From IMG/VR virus record IMGVR_UViG_3300017949_002507, positions 1 through 37,467 of that record: a stretch of 37,467 bases of DNA, one strand, 5' to 3'. The notes below the pieces were generated by a model. It saw only the letters and a program-made list of their open reading frames with translations. It made no database searches and had not been told where the DNA came from. This document shows, piece by piece, positions 7,986 through 15,724 of the stretch (its first letter is position 1; every line of letters begins with the position of its first letter). This DNA is from a virus. The translations under genes were made by a program, and so were the position numbers.

Positions 7986-8495
7986 TTATCCTTGTTTTAA
8001 TTCATCGATTATGAAAAGTTGCCTATTTTTAGAAACAGCACCTTTCACAATCACAACACTTCCTTCATAAAGAAAAGCCTTGTTTTTTCTATGGTATTGA
8101 TCGGGAAAAAGAACGGCATTATCAAGTCTTCCGCTTGAGTCTTCAAGTTTTACGAATGCCATTAGTTGTCCGGGGTTTTTACCATTCTTTGTCTTAATCT
8201 CATTATAGCTCGAAACTGAAGCACATAAAATTAAATCTTTGTTAATTGGAGCATTTTCCAAAACTGTTCTACATTCGTACTGAGTATTGATTCCAACAAT
8301 GTCAGAAATAGAATATGAAAGAGAAACACCAAAATAAATTTCTTCTTGCTCACAGATATACCTTATATCATCTTCGAGAGTTTGCATCGGGTTATCGAGA
8401 GATCTTTTAATCTCTGTAACCTTTTTCAATCTATTTGCCGTAGTTCTTCTATCGGTATTTATGAGTTTTCTTATATGATCACTCAGTGTCTGCAT
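7986..8495 (-). CDS. Detached C-terminal OB-fold segment of DNA polymerase III alpha
   Basis: About 169 residues. Residues in the last half, MAFVKLEDSSGRLDNAVLFP then YHRKNKAFLYEGSVVIVKGA, match the C-terminal OB fold of bacterial DnaE (pattern: MAF-x-xLED-x-xG-x-x-x-x-x-xFP). The preceding EQEEIYFGVSLSYS fits the EKE-x-LG-x-YLSGHP linker that comes just before it in DnaE. The main DnaE body is encoded about 2.7 kb upstream (11179-13743) and ends after its helix-hairpin-helix region, so this looks like the missing piece as a separate gene. I prefer the ATG at 8495 (AAGG about 11 nt upstream) over a GTG at 8513. Confidence 0.75.
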   Translation of the reverse strand: MQTLSDHIRKLINTDRRTTANRLKKVTEIKRSLDNPMQTLEDDIRYICEQEEIYFGVSLSYSISDIVGINTQYECRTVLENAPINKDLILCASVSSYNEIKTKNGKNPGQLMAFVKLEDSSGRLDNAVLFPDQYHRKNKAFLYEGSVVIVKGAVSKNRQLFIIDELKQG

Positions 8496-8763
8496 ATTTA
8501 TTTTTACCTTCACAACAGTCTCTATAAGGAGCGGGAATAGCGGAAGTCTTTATGGTTGGTTTTCCATTTTCGTCCAGATCCATATACTCTATATCCACCG
8601 ATGGTTTACCGCAAGGACAAGGATCTATCCTTTTAGGGAGCATCTTCATAATCGGATACCCCTCCTGAACAGCAGTGCTTCTCTTACCAGAATGAGGCCA
8701 AGTTTGCCGTCTCATATCGTATTTTGTAATATCACCGTAATAATCGTGTTGTTTACTTCTCAT
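8479..8763 (-). CDS. Small cysteine-rich protein of unknown function
   Basis: 94 residues. It contains CPCGKPSVDIEYMD and later YRDCCEG, a CxC plus CC arrangement that could bind a metal. Start ATG at 8763 has GGAG five bases upstream. It overlaps both neighbours (17 nt with the OB-fold gene, 11 nt with the next). No family recognised. Its location between polymerase pieces suggests a replication-linked role, but that is position only. Confidence 0.65.
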   Translation of the reverse strand: MRSKQHDYYGDITKYDMRRQTWPHSGKRSTAVQEGYPIMKMLPKRIDPCPCGKPSVDIEYMDLDENGKPTIKTSAIPAPYRDCCEGKNKYADTE

Positions 8764-9115
8764 CTTTTCTCCAAACTGTATGAGGGTTTCTTTCTAAATG
8801 ATTAAAGATACCGCTTTCTTCTATATACTCATCCAATTTACTCATATTGAGTTTATGTCCGCTAACCTTAAACTCTCTATAGCATGGAACATGACCCTCT
8901 TTTAATTTTCGGTAATAATGTAAGGTCAAGCAGTTGTCATTACATAGTCTTTTTAGTTCTTCTTCAATTATGTAGTGTTCTGCTTCAGTTAGGTTCAAAC
9001 ACCCATAAAATTCACCATTCTTAAAATATGAGAATTTGGAAACATCTATTGGATCTCCAACAATGGCTTTTTCTGGTATTCTCTTGCCTCTAGGTATCGG
9101 TAGCTTCTCTCCCAT
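8753..9115 (-). CDS. Hypothetical protein
   Basis: About 120 residues from the ATG at 9115 (GAGGG seven bases upstream); a longer reading would need a TTG at 9127. Begins MGEKLPIPRGKRIPEK; includes LTEAEHYIIEEELKRLCNDN and a lysine-rich end. No motif recognised. It is part of the tightly spaced replication operon. Confidence 0.68.
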   Translation of the reverse strand: MGEKLPIPRGKRIPEKAIVGDPIDVSKFSYFKNGEFYGCLNLTEAEHYIIEEELKRLCNDNCLTLHYYRKLKEGHVPCYREFKVSGHKLNMSKLDEYIEESGIFNHLERNPHTVWRKDEK

Positions 9116-9132
9116 TTTTTCCCTCAATAAAT

Positions 9133-9187
9133 AGCTGGTGGTACATACTTAGGATAAACTAGGTGGTGGCACATCCTTAGGATAAAC
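9133..9187. repeat. Tandem 27-bp duplication with 28-bp period
   Basis: Two near-identical 27-bp copies (9133-9159 and 9161-9187) differ at 3 positions and are separated by 1 nt. Because 28 is not a multiple of 3, the second copy is read in a different frame: the first copy encodes VYPKDVPPP and the second would encode VYPKYVPPAIY followed by a stop. The duplication therefore changed the C-terminus of the gene at 9149-9493. Confidence 0.85.
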
Positions 9188-9493
9188 ACATTGTGGATAA
9201 TTATCTTCAAGCGTATGCTCAAAAGTATAATTAGGGTTCAAGGGGGTAGATCCGTCAGTTAATGTTGCAGTTGTGGGGAATATATCATAATTTTTATTCG
9301 GCTTATCCGTCATAATCACGCTATTGTAATAAGCTGGTGGCTTTTCAATTTCGTGAGTGAAAACCAAATCAAGCTGCTTTTTTACTTTTTCAACTTGATA
9401 GCTATCTAACATGACATAATCTCCATTTACGTCATTATTTCCCGTTATTTCAAAAAAACCCTGTAACCAATAACAAAAATCTCTAGGCGTCAT
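9149..9493 (-). CDS. Conserved phage hypothetical protein (MTPRDFCYWLQG type)
   Basis: 114 residues. The N-terminus MTPRDFCYWLQGFFEITG is of a type I recall from many unrelated tailed phages as a small uncharacterised protein; it is followed by YQVEKVKKQLDLVFTHEI, which looks helical. The C-terminus (YPKDVPPPSLS) is altered by the tandem duplication at 9133-9187: without it the protein would end VPPAIY-like in another frame. Overlaps the exonuclease gene by 4 nt, so it is co-translated with it. Function unknown. Confidence 0.75.
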   Translation of the reverse strand: MTPRDFCYWLQGFFEITGNNDVNGDYVMLDSYQVEKVKKQLDLVFTHEIEKPPAYYNSVIMTDKPNKNYDIFPTTATLTDGSTPLNPNYTFEHTLEDNYPQCVYPKDVPPPSLS

Positions 9494-10209
9494 ACGTACA
9501 TCCCCGTTTTAGCAAAAGCATTTTCAAAGTTAGTTTTGTTAGCAATATTTCTATGATATTTAAGAAACTTGATAAAGATGTTCGCCGTATCTTTAACGTC
9601 CTGCAATGCGTCGTGAGCCTTGTCGAAACTTTCTTCTGGAAAACCTAACCATCTACGATTATTATCCATTGAGATAGATTTAACATCAGGATTTGATTCA
9701 GTCCACATCCAAACGTTCTGCATTACATCTACACTCCTGATTTTATTGAATAGGTTAGGATTTCCATCCTCTCCAACCTGTTTACTTCTCACTCCAACAG
9801 AACTGAATTCTCCACGACACAATCTATCTATGATTGGAAGGTCGAATCCAACTATATTATAGCCAACAGGAATAGCAGCGTTAAAAGAATTACTAGTTTT
9901 ATTGAATTTTTTTACCCATTTTACAAAATTATTCCAGACAATATCTAGTTCCGGTGCTTGATCTATTTGCTCTCTCGTTTTTCCTGTGACTTTTAGAGCA
10001 CCATCTTCAAGTGGGTCAAGACCTAGTTCAATAGCTTTTTCATCATCAATAACGGCACGAATTTCACTGTTAAACTCTCCCCCAGACTTGATTTCAAGCG
10101 TTCTAGGGTCAAGCATTACAGCGGCAAGCTGCGTTGGTTGGGTCTTGTGCGGATTACGGCTCCCTGTTTCGAAATCGAAGACACAATATGGCGTAAAATT
10201 AAGTGGCAT
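9490..10209 (-). CDS. DnaQ/RNase T-like 3'-5' exonuclease
   Basis: 239 residues of DEDD(h) type. Exo I motif FDFETGSRNP (D12, E14), Exo II region VGYNIVGFDLPIIDRL with an aspartate, and Exo III HDALQDVKDTANIF with H and D spaced as in DEDDh enzymes. It probably proofreads for the phage polymerase, whose own PHP domain has lost key residues. The gene is five genes from the dnaE body and shares its operon. ATG at 10209 with AAAGGAA upstream. The usual length of an epsilon catalytic domain is about 180; the extra length lies between the motifs. Confidence 0.88.
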   Translation of the reverse strand: MPLNFTPYCVFDFETGSRNPHKTQPTQLAAVMLDPRTLEIKSGGEFNSEIRAVIDDEKAIELGLDPLEDGALKVTGKTREQIDQAPELDIVWNNFVKWVKKFNKTSNSFNAAIPVGYNIVGFDLPIIDRLCRGEFSSVGVRSKQVGEDGNPNLFNKIRSVDVMQNVWMWTESNPDVKSISMDNNRRWLGFPEESFDKAHDALQDVKDTANIFIKFLKYHRNIANKTNFENAFAKTGMYV

Positions 10210-10211
10210 AT

Positions 10212-10511
10212 TTATTCCTTTTCTCTTTCGTAAATTTCATTTAAAATCATCTCTATATCTTCTAGTTCACGATATATATTATCTATTTTTGACCTAATTG
10301 ATCTAATATTACCTCTCGTGACAGTATCCTCAAGAACATTCTGTGTTGCTTCCTCACTTCCACACATTCTTAATTGTTCAATAGCCTCTGGAGATATCCA
10401 TAGATCATTCGTTTTTGGATCATTATTTAAAAACATGGTTTCAAAATGACCATTGGGACACTTGAATTCTTCGGTGATTTTTTCTTCACATTGAATGCAC
10501 CATTTATTCAA
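10212..10511 (-). CDS. Small zinc-finger plus coiled-coil protein
   Basis: 99 residues starting with TTG at 10511 (GGAGG six to seven bases upstream; TTGA overlap with the upstream stop). N-terminus MNKWCIQCEEKITEEFKCPN has CxxC plus a C and an H in PNGH, enough for one zinc site. The last third (IRSKIDNIYRELEDIEMILN) is predicted helical and heptad-like. No family recognised. Confidence 0.68.
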   Translation of the reverse strand: MNKWCIQCEEKITEEFKCPNGHFETMFLNNDPKTNDLWISPEAIEQLRMCGSEEATQNVLEDTVTRGNIRSIRSKIDNIYRELEDIEMILNEIYEREKE

Positions 10512-10933
10512 AACTCTACCTCCGCAGCCGCATCCAAGATATCACTCTCATAAGGAGCGTGACAATACAGTTCAAGCTCTTTTTCCTTTGCCTTACGAAT
10601 CATGTCGGCACTATCATTAGACCCTGTATCAATAGCGATACAAGCTTCGGCGTACATAGTCATTTTTTCGTTACGAATAGGTCCAGCTTTAGCATTGTAC
10701 TTACCATAAGCATTCTCTTTAACAATAGCTTCTGGATGATCAATATCCTTCCATTCAGCTTTGAACTTTACGCACTTAACTCCGTTCTCTCTAGCCCATC
10801 TTTCACCGAGAGCATCAGCACCTTTGGCAGCACCGATAACTACTTCCGTAATTTCTATGCCACTTTTTTCTATTGCTAAACACAACTCCTCATAATCAGT
10901 AAAATCACGAGGTCCACAAATAATCGTTTTCAT
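10508..10933 (-). CDS. SLOG/DUF2493-family nucleotide-binding protein
   Basis: 141 residues from the ATG at 10933, preferred because AGGAAGG sits nine bases upstream and the upstream gene ends at 10935; an upstream start at 10969 would overlap it. The N-terminus MKTIICGPRDFTDYEEL and VIGAAKGADALGERWARENG match the GxRxF...GxxxGAD..A..WA pattern of DUF2493 (SLOG superfamily, Rossmann-like, binds nucleotide-derived ligands). Such proteins are common in phages and plasmids. Exact role unknown; nucleotide sensing is a family-level idea. Confidence 0.8.
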   Translation of the reverse strand: MKTIICGPRDFTDYEELCLAIEKSGIEITEVVIGAAKGADALGERWARENGVKCVKFKAEWKDIDHPEAIVKENAYGKYNAKAGPIRNEKMTMYAEACIAIDTGSNDSADMIRKAKEKELELYCHAPYESDILDAAAEVEF

Positions 10934-10934
10934 T

Positions 10935-11189
10935 CTATTTATCCTTCCTATCGTATTTCCTGCACTCATCTATAAAAAACCTTACTGCCTTATTCAAATC
11001 ATTAAACAAAACATCTCCTTCATACATCTTTGTTTCCTTATTGTATTTGGAGCCAGATAAATTTACCTGATATGGCTTATTCGTCTTAAATGGATACCTG
11101 AGTACTTTCGAAAGATCACAGATAGTGTTACCTCTGTATTCGACAGCTCCACCAAACATTACAATTCCCTTTATATTCTCAAACTTCAT
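10935..11189 (-). CDS. Hypothetical protein
   Basis: 84 residues, MKFENIKGIVMFGGAVEYRG at the start and a charged C-terminus. No motif recognised. Overlaps the end of dnaE by 11 nt and is followed by the SLOG gene after 1 nt, so it is part of the polymerase operon. Confidence 0.65.
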   Translation of the reverse strand: MKFENIKGIVMFGGAVEYRGNTICDLSKVLRYPFKTNKPYQVNLSGSKYNKETKMYEGDVLFNDLNKAVRFFIDECRKYDRKDK

Positions 11190-13743
11190 AATTATCCACC
11201 ATCCAGACTACCTCATTTTTGTTTAGGCTTTTCAAAGTTTCATATTCATAGAGCATTCTATTTCTGCTCACATTACTATTTTTCCCTAATAGCGATCCTG
11301 TGCATATCAAAGGAACACTAGCTCTCTTGTTGAGGCCAGAAAGAATCAACATGAGAATTTCGATCCAAGTAAAATCCTCTACCTTCTTACCTAATTTTAG
11401 CTCGGCTTCATCGATTTTTCGAAAAAAATCATCACAATCTTTATCTCCGACGCTTTTTATTCTAGAAAGACCGTAGAAAATAGAGTTCTTTTCTTCATCA
11501 TAATGAAAATCACGGTAGAGATTAGAAAGATTTGGGGGACTAACATCAATTGAGAATGTTCTACAATCCATAACAAGATCGCGAACCTCATCTTTCCACA
11601 TTGGCTTTTTGTGTGCATGGTTCAGATATTTCTCAAAAAATATAGGAGTATCGTGAACCTTACAATAGGCCGACCAATAAGCATTTACAGCATAAACCAC
11701 ACTATGGCTAGCGTTGAACGAATATCTGTTTGCCTTTTCGATATTATCAAAAATATCCATAGCGATTTTAGCGTCTACAAGTCCAACCTCTTCACAACCA
11801 TCAATGAATTTTTGCTTTAGCTCTTTCATAAGCTTTGCATTTTTCTTACCAATAGCTTTTCTCAAGTCATCAGAAAGTTCTTCGGAAAATCCCGCAAGCT
11901 TAGTTGCGATTTTCATCGCCTGTTCTTGATATACAATAATCCCATAAGTATCTTTTAGGATAGGCTCAAGAGAAGGGTGAAGATAATCAAAACTAGCACC
12001 AAATTTACGATCAACGTAGTGCTGTGTCATACTCTTACCTTCGAGAGAAGCACCTAACGCCCCCGGTCTTAATAAAGCAGAGAGGTCTGACAATTCCTTG
12101 ATACTTCTAGGTTTAACTTTTGCTGACCAAGTTTGACCAGTATCTGAGTCTAATTGAAATACTCCCTTAGTTCTTCCTTCACACATCAGATCCCAAACCT
12201 CTTCATCATCAAAATTATTCAACTCAGAAAGTGTTTTAATCTTTTTGCTCTTGTTTACGATCCCCAAGATTTTACTGAGAATATCTACCCCAAGAATATC
12301 GAGTTTAAGTCCACCCATATACTCGACTTCTTTCATAGTGATCGTACTTACAATATCGCCGTCATCATCAATACGAACTGGCATAAAGTTCTTAATTGGA
12401 TCTGGAGAAATAACAACAGCAGCAGCATGTTTTCCGTGCTGTCTATAGATTCCTTCAATTTCTACAGCAAGCTTGAATACTTCCGCATAATCACCAACAT
12501 AATGAAATTCACCGTCATCATTAGATACTACTCGACAATATTTGTCCATTATTTTTGGACGATGTTTTAGAGTCCATAGTAGCAGAGAAGTCTCTTCTAC
12601 ATCTTCCATCTGGTCTTCGACCTTTGCCTTTTCTGGCATCATCTTAGTGATTTCCTTAATCTCACCAAATGGAAGATCGGTTTTTTGCTTGAACGCAATC
12701 TCTAGAGCAGAACGAGCCTGAAATGTACCAAACGTTCCAATATGACACACATTCTCATTACCATACCTCTGTTTAATATATTCTAGAACATCTGCTCTGT
12801 TTTCAGACGGAATATCCACATCAATATCTGGAAGCTCAACTCTCGTAGCGGTGTTTCTTGATTTATTATAGAAACGACCGAACAGAAGGTTGTATTCGAT
12901 AGGATCTGTTTGAGTGACCCCAATTAGATACGAGACAAGGCAACCGGCAGCACTCCCTCTCCCCGGTCCCGGCAACCACCCTTGATCGCGAACGTAATTC
13001 ACAATGTCCCACACGATGAGAAAATATGAAGAAAGTCCAGCACCTTGCAGTACCTCAAGTTCATATTTTACTCTATCGGCGTACTCCTTTTCCTTTTCGG
13101 GAGTATCTATCTTGTCTGTACCCTTTAGCTTTTCACGCCAACCGTCTCTACAAAGCTGTCTTAGAAACTCGTCTGGGGAAAGATTGTTTGGGCAAGAAAA
13201 GGAAGGGAGGATAGGTCTAGACGCCAATCCATAATCCTCAACGCTATCTGCAAGTTCTTTTGCTCTTAAGTACTCTTCATTAGTTTCATATTCGGAAACA
13301 AAATCAGATTCACTAAGAACTTTCCTTTTCTCTTCAGGGGTTGTTTCTTTATTAGAGTTTACAAGTAGCTCTAGTTCCGCATAGTCTCCATCAAAGTAGT
13401 TTGCGGTCTTATCAGAAAAAAGACGAAGGTTTTTATTGAGTTGAAGATCAGCAATCTCTGACTCAGAGACGGTTTCTCCAAGTCCCATCTTGGAACAGAC
13501 AGAGATGAGAGTATTCAGTCCATCTCTATTAAGAGCATAAAATGGAAGTCCGTCGAGTTCCACTCCAATTACCGGCTTGACTTCTTCATCCTTACACGCC
13601 TTGTAGAAGTCTACCATCCCCGATATCGTATTTTTATCGCAGATCCCAACAAACTTCCACTCTTTTTCTTTTGCTAATTTTGCAAGCTGTTTAGGCTTAA
13701 TAAAAGAAGAGTGTAACGAATTGTGAGTGTAGTTTCTTAGCAT
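11179..13743 (-). CDS. dnaE: DNA polymerase III alpha subunit (DnaE), main body
   Basis: 854 residues, C-family replicative polymerase. Palm: GPGRGSAAG (259-267), catalytic PDIDVD (D306, D308) and KLDILG (D482). Fingers: YRQHGKHAAAVVIS. The end (IFYGLSRIKSVGDKD, then LILSGLN) is the helix-hairpin-helix region. Bacterial DnaE is about 1160 residues; the OB fold and C-terminal domain are missing here, and an OB-fold gene of DnaE type lies at 7986-8495. The N-terminal PHP domain is degenerate: YTHNSLHSS replaces the HxHxH-type triad (one H lost) and CDKN replaces DH. ATG at 13743 has GGAGT eight bases upstream. Confidence 0.95.
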   Translation of the reverse strand: MLRNYTHNSLHSSFIKPKQLAKLAKEKEWKFVGICDKNTISGMVDFYKACKDEEVKPVIGVELDGLPFYALNRDGLNTLISVCSKMGLGETVSESEIADLQLNKNLRLFSDKTANYFDGDYAELELLVNSNKETTPEEKRKVLSESDFVSEYETNEEYLRAKELADSVEDYGLASRPILPSFSCPNNLSPDEFLRQLCRDGWREKLKGTDKIDTPEKEKEYADRVKYELEVLQGAGLSSYFLIVWDIVNYVRDQGWLPGPGRGSAAGCLVSYLIGVTQTDPIEYNLLFGRFYNKSRNTATRVELPDIDVDIPSENRADVLEYIKQRYGNENVCHIGTFGTFQARSALEIAFKQKTDLPFGEIKEITKMMPEKAKVEDQMEDVEETSLLLWTLKHRPKIMDKYCRVVSNDDGEFHYVGDYAEVFKLAVEIEGIYRQHGKHAAAVVISPDPIKNFMPVRIDDDGDIVSTITMKEVEYMGGLKLDILGVDILSKILGIVNKSKKIKTLSELNNFDDEEVWDLMCEGRTKGVFQLDSDTGQTWSAKVKPRSIKELSDLSALLRPGALGASLEGKSMTQHYVDRKFGASFDYLHPSLEPILKDTYGIIVYQEQAMKIATKLAGFSEELSDDLRKAIGKKNAKLMKELKQKFIDGCEEVGLVDAKIAMDIFDNIEKANRYSFNASHSVVYAVNAYWSAYCKVHDTPIFFEKYLNHAHKKPMWKDEVRDLVMDCRTFSIDVSPPNLSNLYRDFHYDEEKNSIFYGLSRIKSVGDKDCDDFFRKIDEAELKLGKKVEDFTWIEILMLILSGLNKRASVPLICTGSLLGKNSNVSRNRMLYEYETLKSLNKNEVVWMVDNYEV

Positions 13744-13748
13744 TATCT

Positions 13749-14792
13749 TTAACTCCCCGGTGCATGATAGTAAGAGATATCGAAGTCATCTCTTTTAAGA
13801 CTCTTCATTGTTTCATCAAGTCCCACATATTTAACACTTGCCTCAACAAAATCACAGATTCTAGTGTTTGTTCCGGGCCAATTTTCCTTACCGTACCTAC
13901 ACATAAAACACTTATTTTTCTCGGGTTTCCCGTCTGCCATTATCTTGTTTGAATACTTCACGCAACTTGGAAGATCATTCTCCAAAACCTGAGTATACTT
14001 CTTTTTCAGTTTTTCCATGAAAATTTCTTCATGTTCGTCATCAAAGCAGAAACTAAAAGCACCACCATCCCGAATAAAATATATCGTCATGATAATGTTA
14101 TATTCAGGATACATTTTTCTAAGAGCATAATAATAAAGAAGTAGTTGAGGATCTTGATCGAGATATTCGTAATCTTTCTCCTCTCCAGTCGCCCAATTCT
14201 TTCTAGCTCCAGTTTTGTAATCTATCACTTGTAAAGTGTTCTCGTCTTCTTTAACAACTAGATCGATTGTGCCTTTTAGACTCAGATATCCAGTCATCTT
14301 AGTTCCGTCTGGTAAGACCTGATCTAATTTTGCCCAATCCTCTTTAATTTCAATATCAAAGTGTTGTTCTGGCTTGAAAATTTCTTGATTACGAGGATCA
14401 TAGCGACCATCTTTAAACGTTAAAGCTTCATTAAGCCACTCTACACAAAATTTCCAGTCTGCATTTGTATAATCTTTCTCACATTTAGAAGTGTAGTATT
14501 CGTAACACTCTTCCAACATTCTATCTACAAATTCTTGAGTTCTTAATTCTGACTTGTTGATTTTGATTTCACCAACAGCATCATCATCTAAGATCAATTT
14601 TCTCTTTTTTGGATTTTCCTGCTCGTAGAGTTTGAGTCCCGCCAAAATTTCCATAACCTTATGAATTACGGTTCCTTTGTTTGCGGCTTTCCCAGATCCT
14701 CCATGAATCCCAAGATTGTAAGATATGAAATATTGCATTTCGCACATATCATATCCGTTCATGCTCGAACTTCTAAAGTAATTAGCATACAT
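13749..14792 (-). CDS. Cas4/RecB-type PD-(D/E)XK nuclease with Fe-S cysteines
   Basis: 347 residues. Nuclease motifs in order: GTVIHKVMEIL (motif I histidine), GTIDLVVKED (D), VIDYKTGAR (D-K), and DPQLLLYYYAL (QxxxY). Cysteines in MCEMQY near the N-terminus and in KCFMCRYG...RICDF near the C-terminus are placed as in Cas4/AddB proteins that hold a 4Fe-4S cluster. Likely a 5'-3' or processing exonuclease for recombination and replication. TAATG overlap with the dNMP kinase gene; GAGGG upstream. Confidence 0.9.
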   Translation of the reverse strand: MYANYFRSSSMNGYDMCEMQYFISYNLGIHGGSGKAANKGTVIHKVMEILAGLKLYEQENPKKRKLILDDDAVGEIKINKSELRTQEFVDRMLEECYEYYTSKCEKDYTNADWKFCVEWLNEALTFKDGRYDPRNQEIFKPEQHFDIEIKEDWAKLDQVLPDGTKMTGYLSLKGTIDLVVKEDENTLQVIDYKTGARKNWATGEEKDYEYLDQDPQLLLYYYALRKMYPEYNIIMTIYFIRDGGAFSFCFDDEHEEIFMEKLKKKYTQVLENDLPSCVKYSNKIMADGKPEKNKCFMCRYGKENWPGTNTRICDFVEASVKYVGLDETMKSLKRDDFDISYYHAPGS

Positions 14793-15724
14793 TAAATATT
14801 TTTTCCCTCTTTAGCTGGATTGATTTTCATTGTGGCAGAACTTCTTTTCTGTACCAAGTCTTTTATAGCTATAAAAAAATCCCCTTTTGGGACAAAGGTC
14901 TGAATCCATCCCCAATCCTTGAGGATTTTAACAGCTTCATCGCACATCTCTCTAATGTTCATATCCTGATTATCAATCACAGCATCGCATTTTTCAAGAT
15001 CGAATGAATTTTCGGACTTGTGTTTATCGTCAAATGGATTTCTAGTTAGACCAATTATTTTGCCATTATTTTCTTGTACGGCATCTATTTCATTATTGAA
15101 ACGACAGTCAGAAATAACAGCAACTCCAGAATTCTCTGTAAGGATATCCTTCATGCAACGATTGACCCATATCGACTCATACATTTTCCTCATAATATCG
15201 CTACCGAAGAATTGTAGAAATTCGCGAATGGTCATTGGTCCGGGTTCGTGATACGACAAACACTCATCTAAAAGCATACCGCTCGTTTCCTGTACAGCAC
15301 GATCATTGTAGACATTATCAGTACATACTCCCGGCATGTTTTCCCAACGAAGATGCTCCATTACTGTTTTTTTGTCTTTATCAGTACCATATACAAGATT
15401 GCGAGGACACTCAAATAAATCGATAGCGATTTCTTTTAGTGACTCAGCAAAGCTATAATTCTTAATAAAAGGCCACATTGAATCAGCAGCCCATCTTGCA
15501 AAACGGAAATCATTAGTTTGATCAACCGTTAACTTTACTGTTGCAAGCTGTTCCTTACCATCAATTATAGTTGGTAGACCTTCTACAATCAACTCCCCCT
15601 CTTCGTCAATTGCGAAGTTTGTAATAATACCATTCCACTGTAATTGTAAACCATGCAGAAAATTAGAGAGGGTATTTTTACCCGCTTGTTTTTTTCCTGC
15701 AATACCTAAAATTTTCTGTTCCAT
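14792..15724 (-). CDS. Deoxynucleoside monophosphate kinase (T4 gp1-like)
   Basis: 310 residues. The P-loop GIAGKKQAGKNTLSNFL near the N-terminus and VISDCRFNNEIDAVQ plus IIGLTRNPF near the C-terminal third match the phage dNMP kinase family (T4 gene 1 type), which phosphorylates dNMPs for dNTP synthesis. A long central insert (about residues 45-110) is extra compared with gp1 (about 240). Works with the NrdJ reductase in this window to supply dNTPs. Stop-start overlap with the nuclease and 1-nt overlap with the primase gene. Confidence 0.85.
   Translation of the reverse strand: MEQKILGIAGKKQAGKNTLSNFLHGLQLQWNGIITNFAIDEEGELIVEGLPTIIDGKEQLATVKLTVDQTNDFRFARWAADSMWPFIKNYSFAESLKEIAIDLFECPRNLVYGTDKDKKTVMEHLRWENMPGVCTDNVYNDRAVQETSGMLLDECLSYHEPGPMTIREFLQFFGSDIMRKMYESIWVNRCMKDILTENSGVAVISDCRFNNEIDAVQENNGKIIGLTRNPFDDKHKSENSFDLEKCDAVIDNQDMNIREMCDEAVKILKDWGWIQTFVPKGDFFIAIKDLVQKRSSATMKINPAKEGKNI

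Noticed and set aside
9620-13234. Plus-strand open frames inside the polymerase, nuclease and exonuclease genes.
   Set aside because: They are antisense shadows of well-supported minus-strand genes and show no family motifs.
11179-13743. Intein or frameshift in dnaE.
   Set aside because: The frame is continuous and the active-site motifs are contiguous; the short length is from a natural end, with the OB piece elsewhere.
13749-14792. CRISPR Cas4.
   Set aside because: The fold is Cas4-like but no other cas gene or array is present; phage exonuclease is the simpler reading.
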